Below, piece by piece: positions 19,435 through 28,671 of a DNA stretch of 64,000 nucleotides (the first letter of the stretch is position 1; the number at the start of each line of letters is the position of its first letter). This stretch comes from Crystallibacter degradans. GTDB lineage: Bacteria > Actinomycetota > Actinomycetes > Actinomycetales > Micrococcaceae. A program made the translations under genes and the position numbers. Below the pieces are notes generated by a model. The model saw only the letters and a list, made by a program, of their open reading frames with translations. It was not told the origin of the DNA and did no database searches. Location of the stretch: assembly GCF_012952295.1 (NCBI RefSeq), contig NZ_JABBCH010000011.1:62001-126000 (forward strand). Reading direction: 5' to 3'.

Positions 19435-20178
19435 TCAGCGCCGGATCAGCTTGTGTGCCGCTGCCTGCGCGACCGGCCGGATGACCACTTGGTCCAGATT
19501 GATGTGATGCGGCAGATTCAGCGAATAGGCGACGACGTCGGCCACATCGGCAGCTACCAGGGGCTTGTCCACGCCCTGATAGATCTTGTCGGCTGCGGTC
19601 CGGTCACCGCCGAGCCGGTTGAGCGAGAACTCCTCGGTGCGGACCAGACCCGGGGCAATCTCGATCACACGGACGTTGTGTTCTGCCTCTTCGAGCCGCA
19701 GCGTGTTCGCCATCGAGTGCTCCGCGAACTTGGCCGCCACGTACCCGCCGCCGTTTTCGTAGGCGGCCAGTCCCGCCGTCGACGTCAGCAGCAGCACTGA
19801 ACCTTCGCCATTTTCGCGCAGTGCCGGGAGGAATCCCTGGATCATGCGCAGCGTGCCGAGGACGTTGACGTTGTACATGTGCTCCCAGTCGGCCAGTTTG
19901 CCCTCAAGCATCGAGTCCGTGCCGAAGGCGCCGCCGGCGATGTTGACCAGCGCATCGATTCCGCCGGTTGCCAGCACATTCTTGACCAGACGGTCCACGG
20001 AGGCAGCATCGGTAATGTCGGCGGCATATGCGGTGGCTCCGGTTTCGGCGGCCAGGTCTTCGAGCCGCTCCGCTCGACGTGCGACCGCTATCACGTCCCA
20101 GCCGCTGTCACGCAGCGCCTTCACCGATGCCTTGCCAATGCCTGAACTCGCCCCGGTCACTACTGCACGTTTAGTCAC
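19435..20178 (-). CDS. Short-chain dehydrogenase/reductase
   Basis: A 247-aa classical SDR with the NAD(P) motif TGASSGIGKA near residue 8, the NIAGG motif, and an S/Y/K catalytic set (LLTSTAGL then YVAAK). An Arg pair after the second strand (VARRAERL) suggests NADP preference. The substrate cannot be told from sequence. The YdfG-like serine/3-hydroxy acid dehydrogenase subgroup is plausible because of the AP(G)LVRTEEFS segment. It lies 18 bp downstream of the DUF488 gene and upstream of the ileS T-box. Confidence 0.9.
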   Translation of the reverse strand: MTKRAVVTGASSGIGKASVKALRDSGWDVIAVARRAERLEDLAAETGATAYAADITDAASVDRLVKNVLATGGIDALVNIAGGAFGTDSMLEGKLADWEHMYNVNVLGTLRMIQGFLPALRENGEGSVLLLTSTAGLAAYENGGGYVAAKFAEHSMANTLRLEEAEHNVRVIEIAPGLVRTEEFSLNRLGGDRTAADKIYQGVDKPLVAADVADVVAYSLNLPHHINLDQVVIRPVAQAAAHKLIRR

Positions 20179-20196
20179 AGGACCAGCGTAAACAGG

Positions 20197-20556
20197 TCAG
20201 GTGCTCAATCGCGCGTTTAAGTACGCGTTTAACACAACTGCTTGGTTGTGCTCCTCGTCCTTGGCACCGAAGAGCAATGTCATCGAGTCATGTTCCCCGG
20301 CGGCATCGATCAGGACCTGGACAGCGTCCGACTGCTGCAACTCCTTGCGGTAGGCCTGGGCAAAATCATCGAATTTCTTCGGATCGTGGCCGAACTCTTT
20401 GCGGAGCCCGTCAGAGGGACCGACGTCTTTGAGCCAAAGGTCAATATGTGCGTCTTCCTTCTTGATGCCCCGCGGCCACAGTCGGTCCACCAGAACCCGG
20501 TATCCGTCCGCTGGATCAGGTTCTTGATAGATGCGTTTGATCCGGATGCTTCCCAT
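20197..20556 (-). CDS. DUF488 family protein
   Basis: A 119-aa soluble protein with the family blocks YRVLVDRLWPRGI, GPSDGLRKEFGHDP and LLFGAKDEEHNQAVVL. DUF488 proteins are small conserved proteins of unknown biochemical role found beside varied metabolic genes. It is transcribed away from valS and just before the SDR gene, so the two may form one unit. Confidence 0.9.
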   Translation of the reverse strand: MGSIRIKRIYQEPDPADGYRVLVDRLWPRGIKKEDAHIDLWLKDVGPSDGLRKEFGHDPKKFDDFAQAYRKELQQSDAVQVLIDAAGEHDSMTLLFGAKDEEHNQAVVLNAYLNARLST

Positions 20557-20659
20557 AGCCGCATGCTACGCCGGACGGCGTGCTTCCGACAGAAGCCATG
20601 CCAGCAGGCCCGGACGTCGGATATGAATCTGCTCCCGCTGTCATGGGAGAATGACCCCC

Positions 20660-23281
20660 ATGGCTGAACATGAATCGGGCACAGACACGCCCGCAACCGT
20701 AAATGTCCCCGACAAGCCGGCCCTCGAAGGCCTCGAGGCTGTCCTCACCCAGCGGTGGCGCGAGGAAGGAACCTACAAGTTCAACCCGGACACTACCCGG
20801 GAACAGGTCTACTCGATCGACACTCCCCCGCCGACCGCGTCGGGTTCGCTGCACGTGGGCCACATGTTCTCCTACACGCAGACAGACGTTCTGGCCCGTT
20901 TCCAGCGCATGCAGGGCAAGAACGTCTTCTATCCGATGGGCTGGGATGACAACGGCCTGCCTACCGAACGTCGCGTACAGAATTTCTACGGTGTCCGCTG
21001 CGATCCGTCCGTGCCGTACAACCCCGATTACCAGCCGCCGGCCAAGCCCGCAAAGAACCAGCGTGATTTCGACGTCGTGTCCCGGCGGACTTTCATCGAG
21101 CTCTGCGAAGAACTCGCCGTCGAGGACGAGAAGGTTTTTGAAAACCTCTTCAGCACGCTGGGCCTTTCCGTCGACTGGGAACTGACCTACCGGACCATCG
21201 ACGACGTTTCCCGTTCCGTCTCCCAGCGTGCCTTCCTGGCCAATCTGACCGCCGGTGACGCCTACATGGCCGAAGCCCCGACGCTGTGGGACGTCACGTT
21301 CCGCACTGCCGTTGCCCAGGCGGAGCTCGAAGACCGGGAAATGCCCGGTGCGTACTACCGTTACGCCTTCGAAACGCCGGCCGGCGAGAAGATCCACATC
21401 GAAACCACCCGGCCCGAGCTGCTGGCCGCGTGTGTGGCACTCGTCGCCCACCCCGACGACGAGCGCTACCAGCCGCTGTTCGGCACGAAGGTGAAATCCC
21501 CGTTGTTCGGCGTCGAGGTAGAGGTCAAACCCCACCCGCTGGCCAAGCCCGACAAGGGCGCGGGCATCGCCATGGTCTGTACTTTCGGCGACCTCACAGA
21601 CGTCACCTGGTGGCGTGAACTGCAGTTGCCTACCCGGGCCATTGTGGGACGGGACGGCCGAATCGCAGCCGAGACGCCGGAGTGGATAACTTCGGACGAG
21701 GGTAAGGCCAACTTCGCCGAGATCGCCGGCAAAACCGTCTTCTCCGCCAAGGAAAAGGTTGTCGAGTTGTTGGACGCAGCCGGAGAGCTGGACGGAGAGC
21801 CGAAGAAGATGTCCCATCCGGTCAACTTCTACGAAAAGGGCGACAAGCCGCTCGAAGTCGTCACGTCGCGCCAGTGGTACATCCGCAACGGCGGCCGCGA
21901 CGCAGAACGCCGGGAGCGGCTGATCGGCCGCGGTCGGGACATCGAGTTCCACCCGTCCTTCATGCGCTCCCGCTACGAGAACTGGATCGAAGGCCTCAAC
22001 GGTGACTGGCTGGTCTCCCGCCAGCGTTTCTTCGGAGTTCCGATCCCGGTCTGGTACCCCTTGGACTCCGCAGGAAACCCGGACTACGACAATCCGGTGC
22101 TGCCGGCTGACGAGATGCTGCCGGTGGATCCGGCCGCGGAAGCAGCCCCGGGTTACGACGAATCCCAGCGCGACGTTCCCGGCGGCTTTACCGGGGACGC
22201 CGATGTCCTGGATACCTGGGCCACCTCCTCGCTGACCCCTCAGATCGTGGGCAAATGGAGCCGCGACGAAGAGTTCTTCGGCAAGGTCTTTCCGTTCGAC
22301 CTGCGTCCGCAGGGCCACGACATCATCCGGACCTGGCTCTTCTCCACGGCTGTGCGCGCGGACGCGCTCAACAACTGCGCACCGTGGAAGCATGCCGCGA
22401 TCTCCGGCTGGATCCTGGACCCGGACCGCAAGAAGATGTCCAAGTCCAAGGGCAACGTCGTGGTTCCTACGGATGTCCTCGAGCAGTTCGGTGCTGACGC
22501 GGTGCGTTACTGGGCCGCTTCGGCCAAGCTGGGCGCAGACACGGCCTATGAAATCGCGCAGATGAAGATCGGCCGCAGGCTGGCCATCAAGCTGCTCAAC
22601 GCCTCCAAGTTTGTGCTGAATTTGGGGGCCACCGAAACGTCGGTCATCTCCTCCGACGCATCGGTGATCACCAACCCGCTGGACAAGTCGCTGCTGGGCC
22701 AGTTGGCCGATGTGGTCGAGCAGGCCACCGCGGCATTCGAGAAGTACGACTACGCCCGGGCGCTCCAGATCAGCGAGAGCTTCTTCTGGTCCTTCACCGA
22801 CGATTATGTCGAGCTGATCAAGGATCGCGCCTACGGCGGTGCCGGGGATGCAGAGCAGGCGAGTGTGCTGGCCACGCTGGCCACAACCCTGGACGCCCTG
22901 CTGCGGCTCTTCGCTCCCTTCCTGCCGTTCGCCACTGAAGAAGTGTGGGGATGGTGGCGCGCCGGTTCCGTCCACCGCACCGAATGGCCGACGACGGCGG
23001 CGCTGTCGGGTATCGCCGCGGACGCCGACAAGGATTTACTCGGCACGGTCGGTCTTGCCCTCGGCGGCATCCGGAAGGCCAAGTCCGAGGCCAAGGTCAA
23101 GCAGCGCACCGAGGTCGTGACCGCTCTGATCAGCGGGTCCGCGAAGCAGATGGCACAGCTGGAAGCCGGTCTGGGCGATCTGAAGGCGGCAGGCAACGCC
23201 AGTGAGCTAAAGCTCACGGAGGCGGACGGTGAACTGGCGGTCTCCGGCGTCGAACTGGCCGCAGCTGGAGAGCCGGCGTAA
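20660..23281 (+). CDS. valS: Valyl-tRNA synthetase
   Basis: ValS charges tRNA-Val and edits misactivated threonine. The 873-aa class I enzyme has HIGH as GSLHVGHMFSYTQTD, a CP1 editing region in the middle and KMSKS in DRKKMSKSKGN. Two in-frame ATGs occur. The one at 20651 sits directly against GGGAGA, whereas ATG 20660 has that site 9 bp upstream, so 20660 is preferred. The C-terminal coiled-coil arm seen in many ValS is short here. No T-box is seen upstream. Confidence 0.96.
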   Translation: MAEHESGTDTPATVNVPDKPALEGLEAVLTQRWREEGTYKFNPDTTREQVYSIDTPPPTASGSLHVGHMFSYTQTDVLARFQRMQGKNVFYPMGWDDNGLPTERRVQNFYGVRCDPSVPYNPDYQPPAKPAKNQRDFDVVSRRTFIELCEELAVEDEKVFENLFSTLGLSVDWELTYRTIDDVSRSVSQRAFLANLTAGDAYMAEAPTLWDVTFRTAVAQAELEDREMPGAYYRYAFETPAGEKIHIETTRPELLAACVALVAHPDDERYQPLFGTKVKSPLFGVEVEVKPHPLAKPDKGAGIAMVCTFGDLTDVTWWRELQLPTRAIVGRDGRIAAETPEWITSDEGKANFAEIAGKTVFSAKEKVVELLDAAGELDGEPKKMSHPVNFYEKGDKPLEVVTSRQWYIRNGGRDAERRERLIGRGRDIEFHPSFMRSRYENWIEGLNGDWLVSRQRFFGVPIPVWYPLDSAGNPDYDNPVLPADEMLPVDPAAEAAPGYDESQRDVPGGFTGDADVLDTWATSSLTPQIVGKWSRDEEFFGKVFPFDLRPQGHDIIRTWLFSTAVRADALNNCAPWKHAAISGWILDPDRKKMSKSKGNVVVPTDVLEQFGADAVRYWAASAKLGADTAYEIAQMKIGRRLAIKLLNASKFVLNLGATETSVISSDASVITNPLDKSLLGQLADVVEQATAAFEKYDYARALQISESFFWSFTDDYVELIKDRAYGGAGDAEQASVLATLATTLDALLRLFAPFLPFATEEVWGWWRAGSVHRTEWPTTAALSGIAADADKDLLGTVGLALGGIRKAKSEAKVKQRTEVVTALISGSAKQMAQLEAGLGDLKAAGNASELKLTEADGELAVSGVELAAAGEPA

Positions 23282-23299
23282 CAAGCCCTTAACGAGGGG

Positions 23300-23334
23300 A
23301 AGCCCCATCAGCGTTTAGCCGTTGGTGGGGCTTC
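23300..23334 (+). terminator. Hairpin after valS
   Basis: GAAGCCCCATCA and TGGTGGGGCTTC form a 12-bp stem with one mismatch, 19 bp after the valS stop. No U-tract follows. Confidence 0.65.
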
Positions 23335-23573
23335 GACTCGATGATTCGTGTAGTGACGTTCAGAATCTCCCGAACTCCGCAGAACTTCAGGTCTTCCAAG
23401 CCTCGTCACAGGCTGGCAGTTGGTGGAACTGAGTCCAGTCAACTTGTCTCTGAATCTTTGGTGTTCGTTCCCGCATCTTTTGGTGGATGCGTATAAACAT
23501 TTATACTCCCCCGCAAGCCGACACGCCAGAGCATCCGGAATTTTTTCCGAAATATCTCCGGCGTGCCGCCGCA
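23335..23573. other. AT-richer convergent intergenic region
   Basis: This spacer between convergent valS and the Rv2466c-like gene is visibly richer in A/T than its surroundings. It includes a perfect 16-bp inverted repeat GTATAAACATTTATAC at 23491-23506 and a small CGGAATTTTTTCCG palindrome. Short ORFs here have no ribosome-binding site or recognisable sequence. Confidence 0.5.
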
Positions 23574-24194
23574 TTAGTTGAACTCAGGACTGGTAGTGCG
23601 GGAACGCTTGATCTCATAGAAGTACGGGAATTCCGCCAGTGCGACGGCTCCGTCGAAGATCCGGCCAGCGGCATCTCCTCGGGGGATCCGGGTCAGTACC
23701 GGTCCGAAGAAGGCTGTCCCGTTGAATGCGACGACCGGAGTTCCGACCTCGTCACCCACCAAGCTGATGCCTTCCTCATGGCTGGCACGCAGCTGCTCGT
23801 CATACTCATCAGAGGTGGCATAGGTTGCCAGGTCCGTCGGAAGGCCCACCTCCGCTAGCGATGCCGCGATGACGGCTTCGATCTCCTTGTTGCCTTCGTC
23901 GTGGATGCGGGTGCCCATGGCGTCGTAGAGCCGCTTAACGTAGTCGGCGCCGTGCAGTTCCCGGGCCGCGATGATGACGCGGACGGGTCCCCAGGCGGTC
24001 TTCAGGAATTCCTTGTAGGTGTCGGGCAACTCGTCCCGGCCATCGTTCAGCACGGCCAGGCTCATGACGTGCCAGTCCACCTTGACCTCGCGGACCTTTT
24101 CAACCTCAAGCATCCAGCGCGAGGTAATCCAGGCGAACGGGCATGCCGGATCGAACCAGAAATCAACGGTCGACGGCGCGTTGTTATCGGGCAT
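23574..24194 (-). CDS. DsbA-fold oxidoreductase, Rv2466c (mycothiol-dependent nitroreductase) family
   Basis: A 206-aa thioredoxin-fold protein very like mycobacterial Rv2466c, an oxidative-stress enzyme that works with mycothiol. It shares DFWFDPxCPxxWITSRW near the N-terminus, WHVMSLAVLN, the AWGPVR segment, a cis-Pro region (GTPVV) and the C-terminal AFFGPVLTRIPRG. Rv2466c has a CPWC active site; here it reads CPFA, so only the first cysteine remains and the protein should work as a monothiol enzyme. It is last after the two clpX genes, 56 bp downstream, and may be part of that transcript. Confidence 0.88.
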   Translation of the reverse strand: MPDNNAPSTVDFWFDPACPFAWITSRWMLEVEKVREVKVDWHVMSLAVLNDGRDELPDTYKEFLKTAWGPVRVIIAARELHGADYVKRLYDAMGTRIHDEGNKEIEAVIAASLAEVGLPTDLATYATSDEYDEQLRASHEEGISLVGDEVGTPVVAFNGTAFFGPVLTRIPRGDAAGRIFDGAVALAEFPYFYEIKRSRTTSPEFN

Positions 24195-24250
24195 ACTCGA
24201 AACTCCTTATTGTGGAAAATATTTGTCGTGCTTAAATGCGCAACCGGGGA

Positions 24251-25543
24251 TCAGGCGGATTTGTTCCGGCGCATGGCTGCAACGTCCTGCGGTATCAGGA
24301 TGGGATCGCCCTTGCCCTTGATGACGTCGCCGGTAATGGCCACGGAGGCGATATCCTGGCGGCTCGGCATCTCGAACATCACCGGCTGCAGCGCTTCTTC
24401 CACTATGGCCCGCAGGCCGCGGGCGCCTGTCCCGCGCTCAAGCGCGAGTTCTGCAACCGCTTCGAGAGCCTCCGGCTCGAAGGACAGCTCCACACCATCC
24501 AACTGGAACAGCTTCTGGTACTGCTTGATGAGCGCGTTCTTCGGCTCTGTCAGGATCTGGATCAGTGCCGCACGGTCCAATTTCGATACCGTGGCGATCA
24601 CCGGCAGACGGCCGATAAACTCGGGGATCAAACCGAACTTCAGCAGATCTTCGGGCATGACCTGCCCGTGGCTGTCCACATCCTTGGAGACCTCGCGCAG
24701 CATTGCACCAAAGCCGACGCCCTTGCCTCCGGACCTACTCTCAACGATGTCCTCGAGTCCGGCGAAGGCACCGGCCACGATAAAGAGCACGTTGGTCGTA
24801 TCGATCTGGATGGCTTCCTGCTGCGGCTGCTTCTTGCCGCCCTGCGGCGGGACGGAGGCGACGGTCCCCTCCAGGATCTTCAGCAGTGCCTGCTGGACAC
24901 CCTCTCCGGAAACGTCCCGGGTGATGGAGGGGTTCTCGCTCTTGCGCGAGATCTTGTCGATCTCGTCAATGTAGATGATCCCTTGCTCGGCCTTCTTGAC
25001 GTCATAGTCAGCGGCCTGGAGAAGCTTGAGCAGAATGTTCTCGACGTCTTCACCAACATAGCCGGCCTCAGTCAGGGCGGTCGCATCGGCAATGGCGAAC
25101 GGAACGTTGAGCCGACGTGCCAGGGTCTGCGCAAGAAACGTCTTACCGCAGCCGGTTGGACCGACCAGCAAAATATTGGATTTGCCGACCTCGACGTCGC
25201 CCAGCGGACCGGCAGCGTAGGAATCAGGAGAACCTTCGGACACCCGAGCTGGCTGGGTACGTTTGTAGTGGTTGTAGACAGCAACCGCCAAGGCCCGCTT
25301 CGCCGGTTCCTGCCCGATGACGTACTCCTGCAAAGACTCAAAAATCTCCCGCGGCTTGGGCAGTTCGAAGCCGACAGGCTCTGCCGCTACGGAGAATTCC
25401 TCCGCAAGCATCTCGTTGCACAGCTCGATGCACTCGTCACAGATGTAGACCCCGTGGCCCGCGACCAGCTTTCGGACCTGTTTCTGGCTTTTAGCGCAGA
25501 AAGAGCATTTGAGCAGGTCGCCGTTTCCACCGATGCGGGCCAT
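24251..25543 (-). CDS. ClpX paralogue (second tandem copy, altered RKH loop)
   Basis: A full-length 430-aa ClpX-type AAA+ unfoldase that aligns without gaps to its upstream neighbour (about 82% identity by hand count). It keeps the zinc-binding cysteines (C13, C16, C35, C38), Walker A GPTGCGKT at 128-135, pore loop GYVG at 161-164, Walker B YIDEID at about 191-196 and the sensor-2 Arg region GARGLR. The substrate-entry RKH motif (237-239) has become KKQ, and the ClpP-docking IGF tripeptide is VGF, which still fits the family pattern. Differences cluster at residues 41-60, 97-115 and 261-292. It should still fold and bind ClpP but may select different substrates or adaptors. A GAGGA site precedes the ATG. 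Confidence 0.93.
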   Translation of the reverse strand: MARIGGNGDLLKCSFCAKSQKQVRKLVAGHGVYICDECIELCNEMLAEEFSVAAEPVGFELPKPREIFESLQEYVIGQEPAKRALAVAVYNHYKRTQPARVSEGSPDSYAAGPLGDVEVGKSNILLVGPTGCGKTFLAQTLARRLNVPFAIADATALTEAGYVGEDVENILLKLLQAADYDVKKAEQGIIYIDEIDKISRKSENPSITRDVSGEGVQQALLKILEGTVASVPPQGGKKQPQQEAIQIDTTNVLFIVAGAFAGLEDIVESRSGGKGVGFGAMLREVSKDVDSHGQVMPEDLLKFGLIPEFIGRLPVIATVSKLDRAALIQILTEPKNALIKQYQKLFQLDGVELSFEPEALEAVAELALERGTGARGLRAIVEEALQPVMFEMPSRQDIASVAITGDVIKGKGDPILIPQDVAAMRRNKSA

Positions 25544-25594
25544 ATTCCGTCCTCTACCTGGTCGTCTGTCTGGATTGTGCGGCGCCAGTTCCGG

Positions 25595-26887
25595 TCAGGC
25601 CGACTTGTTCCGCCGCTTGGCAACTACATCGTGGGAAATGAGGGAAGGCTCCCCCTTGCCGTTCACCACGTCGGCGGTAATCACGACGGCAGCGATGTCT
25701 TCGCGGCTGGGCAGGTCGAACATCACCGGCTGCAGGGCCTCCTCGACAATGGCGCGCAGGCCACGGGCGCCTGTCCCCCGCTCGAGTGCGAGCTGGGCCA
25801 CGGCTTCCAGAGCCTCCGGCTCGAAGGAGAGTTCAACACCATCCAGTTGGAACATCTTCTGGTACTGCTTGATCAATGCGTTCTTAGGTTCGGTCAGGAT
25901 CTGGATCAGGGCGGTGCGGTCAAGGTGCGATACCGTGGTGATCACCGGCAGACGGCCGATGAATTCGGGGATCAAGCCGAACTTCAGCAGGTCCTCCGGC
26001 ATGACTTCGCCGTAGCTGTCGGCGTCCTTGCTGGCGTCGCTCAGTGGAGCACCGAACCCGATGCCCTTGCGACCGGCCCGTGAACCGATGATTTCCTCCA
26101 GTCCGGCGAACGCGCCGGCCACGATGAAGAGCACATTGGTGGTGTCGATCTGGATGAATTCCTGATGCGGGTGCTTCCGGCCGCCTTGCGGCGGAACGGA
26201 TGCCACTGTTCCCTCCAGGATCTTCAGCAGTGCCTGCTGGACACCCTCTCCGGAAACGTCCCGGGTGATGGACGGATTCTCGCTCTTGCGCGAGATCTTG
26301 TCGATTTCGTCAATGTAGATGATCCCTTGCTCGGCCTTCTTGACGTCATAGTCAGCGGCCTGGATGAGCTTGAGCAGAATGTTCTCGACGTCTTCGCCGA
26401 CGTAGCCGGCTTCGGTCAACGCGGTGGCATCCGCGACGGCAAAGGGAACGTTCAGCCGGCGTGCCAGGGTCTGGGCCAGATACGTCTTGCCGCAGCCGGT
26501 GGGTCCAATCAGCAGAATGTTGGACTTGCCGACCTCGACGTCGTCCAACGGGCTGGTGTCGGAGAGGTTCCCCGCGCTCTTGGGCGTGTGACCGGACTGG
26601 ATCCGCTTGTAATGGTTGTAGACGGCAACGGCCAAGGCCCGCTTCGCCGGTTCCTGTCCGATGACGTATTCCTGCAGGAAGTCGAATATTTCACGCGGCT
26701 TGGGCAGTTCGAAGGAGCCGAGGTCCGAAACCTCCGACAGCTCCTCTTCGATGATCTCGTTGCAGAGCTCAATGCATTCGTCACAGATATAGACGCCGGG
26801 GCCGGCGATCAGCTTCCGGACTTGTTTCTGGCTTTTGCCGCAGAAGGAGCACTTGAGCAGGTCAGCGCTCTCACCAATGCGAGCCAT
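25595..26887 (-). CDS. clpX: ATP-dependent Clp protease ATP-binding subunit ClpX (canonical copy)
   Basis: ClpX unfolds tagged proteins and feeds them to ClpP. The 430-aa product has the N-terminal zinc domain (C13, C16, C35, C38), Walker A GPTGCGKT at 128-135, pore loop GYVG, Walker B YIDEID, the intact RKH motif at 237-239 and the ClpP-docking IGF loop at 276-278. Its sequence is the more typical actinobacterial ClpX of the two tandem copies, so I take it as the housekeeping gene. AAGGGGA lies before the ATG. It lies downstream of clpP1-clpP2, separated by a terminator-like hairpin, so it may have its own promoter in 26888-27025. Confidence 0.97.
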   Translation of the reverse strand: MARIGESADLLKCSFCGKSQKQVRKLIAGPGVYICDECIELCNEIIEEELSEVSDLGSFELPKPREIFDFLQEYVIGQEPAKRALAVAVYNHYKRIQSGHTPKSAGNLSDTSPLDDVEVGKSNILLIGPTGCGKTYLAQTLARRLNVPFAVADATALTEAGYVGEDVENILLKLIQAADYDVKKAEQGIIYIDEIDKISRKSENPSITRDVSGEGVQQALLKILEGTVASVPPQGGRKHPHQEFIQIDTTNVLFIVAGAFAGLEEIIGSRAGRKGIGFGAPLSDASKDADSYGEVMPEDLLKFGLIPEFIGRLPVITTVSHLDRTALIQILTEPKNALIKQYQKMFQLDGVELSFEPEALEAVAQLALERGTGARGLRAIVEEALQPVMFDLPSREDIAAVVITADVVNGKGEPSLISHDVVAKRRNKSA

Positions 26888-27025
26888 ATTCAGTCCCCTT
26901 ACTTGGTCCTACTGGAATCGGTCAACGCCCGGGAGCAGCGTGCGGAGCTCCCATGCTCAGACGAATGAAGGCGGCTGACTTGCTTCCACTCTAAATCACT
27001 TGGCTGACAGTTTCAGTAACCACAG

Positions 27026-27057
27026 AGCCCGTGGTGCCATGTTAAGCACCACGGGCT
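27026..27057 (-). terminator. Hairpin after clpP2
   Basis: AGCCCGTGGTG and CACCACGGGCT form an 11-bp perfect stem with a 10-nt loop, 37 bp after the clpP2 stop. It separates the clpP pair from clpX. Confidence 0.8.
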
Positions 27058-27093
27058 GAGTAGATCAGCAATGAAATTGCCAAGTCACAATAT

Positions 27094-27768
27094 TTAGGCC
27101 TTGTTGATGGCCGGCTTGTGAATCTTGCGCGAATCGAGGACCTGGTCGATCAGTCCGTAGGACAGCGCGTCCGCGGCCGCCAGGATCTTGTCGCGTTCGA
27201 TGTCAACATTAACCTGCTCGGAGGTCCTGCCGCTGTGCAGTGCCAGAGTATCTTCAAGCCAGGAGCGCATACGCATGACCTCGGCTGCCTGGATCTCCAG
27301 GTCCGATGCCTGCCCGCGTTCACCGCCGCCGAGTGCCGGCTGGTGGATCAGCACGCGTGCGTTCGGCAAAGCCAGGCGCTTGCCCGGGGTACCCGCCGCC
27401 AGCAATACAGCGGCAGCACTGGCCGCTTGCCCGAGGCAAACCGTCTGGATCTCGGGACGGATGTACTGCATCGTGTCGTAGATGGCGGTCATCGCAGTGA
27501 ACGAGCCGCCGGGCGAGTTGATGTACAACGTGATGTCGCGGTCCGGATCCGTGGATTCCAGGACAAGCAGCTGCGCCATGACGTCGTCCGCCGAGGCGTC
27601 GTCCACCTGCACGCCGAGGAAGATGATCCGGTCCTCGAAGAGCTTGGTGTAGGGGTCCTGGCGCTTGAAGCCGTAAGGCGTGCGCTCTTCGAACTGCGGC
27701 AGCACATAGCGGCTGGTCGGAAGGTTGGCTGCATGGCCGCCGGCAGCGGCAGCAAAATTGTGGTTCAT
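27094..27768 (-). CDS. clpP2: ATP-dependent Clp protease proteolytic subunit (second gene of the pair)
   Basis: A 224-aa ClpP serine peptidase subunit. The catalytic triad is S117 (GQAASAAA), H142 (IHQPALGG) and D193 (ERDKI). An N-terminal extension of about 40 residues precedes the core and may be a processed propeptide. In actinobacteria two different ClpP subunits form mixed tetradecamers. It lies 51 bp downstream of clpP1, in the same direction. Confidence 0.96.
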   Translation of the reverse strand: MNHNFAAAAGGHAANLPTSRYVLPQFEERTPYGFKRQDPYTKLFEDRIIFLGVQVDDASADDVMAQLLVLESTDPDRDITLYINSPGGSFTAMTAIYDTMQYIRPEIQTVCLGQAASAAAVLLAAGTPGKRLALPNARVLIHQPALGGGERGQASDLEIQAAEVMRMRSWLEDTLALHSGRTSEQVNVDIERDKILAAADALSYGLIDQVLDSRKIHKPAINKA

Positions 27769-27819
27769 CGTGATTCTCCTGCTTCTAATGATCGTAGGGG
27801 CGTGTCGCAGAACCTGCGA

Positions 27820-28446
27820 TCATGAATCCTGTGAAGTTCCGCCGCCGCCGGTAACGCCGCCGGCGTGGGCCGAAATCTTGTCGAAGAAGCCGTACTCGAG
27901 CCCTTCCTCGGCCGTAAACCACTTGTCGCGGTCATTGTCAATGAGGATCTGCTCCACCGTCTGGCCGGTCTGCTCCGCGGTCAGTTCCGCCATGACCCGC
28001 TTCATGTGCAGAATCAGCTCGGCCTGGATCTTGATGTCGGACGCAGTACCGCCGATGCCGCCGGAGGGCTGGTGCATCAGGATGCGCGCGTGCGGGGTGG
28101 CGTAGCGCTTGCCCTTGGTTCCCGACGACAGCAGGAACTGGCCCATGGACGCTGCCAGACCGGTGGCGACCGTAACGACGTCGTTCGGAATGAACTGAAT
28201 GGTGTCATAGATGGCCATGCCTGCCGTCACCGAACCGCCGGGCGAGTTGATGTAGAGGTAGATGTCCTTGTCAGGATCCTCGGCCGAAAGCAGCAGCAGC
28301 TGGGAACAGATGGCATTGGCGTTCTCGTCGCGCACTTCCGACCCGAGCCAGATGATGCGTTCCTTCAGCAGGCGGTTGTAGATGTAGTCTTCCCGTGTGG
28401 CCGGGTCGACGGTGGCCATCTTCGGAGTGGTTGATTCACTGGACAT
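27820..28446 (-). CDS. clpP1: ATP-dependent Clp protease proteolytic subunit (first gene of the pair)
   Basis: A 208-aa ClpP subunit with triad S100 (GLAASMGQ), H125 (MHQPSGG) and D174 (NDRDKW). The frame opens at 28482, but AGAGG 8-9 bp before ATG 28446 and the family length favour the shorter form. It should pair with ClpP2 to give the active mixed protease used by ClpX. A ClgR-like operator lies about 120 bp upstream of the start. Confidence 0.96.
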   Translation of the reverse strand: MSSESTTPKMATVDPATREDYIYNRLLKERIIWLGSEVRDENANAICSQLLLLSAEDPDKDIYLYINSPGGSVTAGMAIYDTIQFIPNDVVTVATGLAASMGQFLLSSGTKGKRYATPHARILMHQPSGGIGGTASDIKIQAELILHMKRVMAELTAEQTGQTVEQILIDNDRDKWFTAEEGLEYGFFDKISAHAGGVTGGGGTSQDS

Positions 28447-28565
28447 TCTGAAATACCTCTCGCTTGTCCCCACAGGCTTCACCGGTGTCCGGTGCAGTCC
28501 CCAGGTTCTTTTTCCTTCTTGGACACTAACGCGGATCAGTGCCCGTTTCTGCCTTATTCATGGGC

Positions 28566-28583
28566 TGTTCGCTGACGGCGCAC
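28566..28583. promoter_or_regulatory. Putative ClgR-type activator site
   Basis: TGTTCGCTGACGGCGCAC matches 17 of 18 positions of the corynebacterial ClgR consensus as I remember it (WNNWCGCYNANRGCGWWS). It lies upstream of clpP1-clpP2, a known ClgR target in Corynebacterium and Streptomyces. No clgR gene is in the window. Confidence 0.6.
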
Positions 28584-28618
28584 CAGCGCACCGGGACGTA
28601 GCAGGCAGGTGGTTAAAC

Positions 28619-28655
28619 GCGGCAACCGCCTACCCCGCGAAGGATAGGCGGCCGC
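28619..28655 (-). terminator. Hairpin after tig
   Basis: On the minus strand GCGGCCGCCTA pairs with TAGGCGGTTGCCGC (small bulge), 17 bp after the tig stop, followed by GTTTAA. Confidence 0.6.
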
Positions 28656-28671
28656 CATGAAACTCTGCTGG

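Noticed and set aside
20516-22975. 819-codon minus-strand ORF opposite valS
   Set aside because: Shadow of valS; no recognisable domain, and valS has HIGH and KMSKS motifs.
23308-23858. Short ORFs in and next to the valS / Rv2466c-like spacer
   Set aside because: No ribosome-binding site, no recognisable protein sequence, and one runs antisense into the oxidoreductase gene.
24236-26083. 615-codon plus-strand ORF spanning both clpX genes
   Set aside because: Antisense shadow made longer by the duplicated clpX sequence; not a gene.
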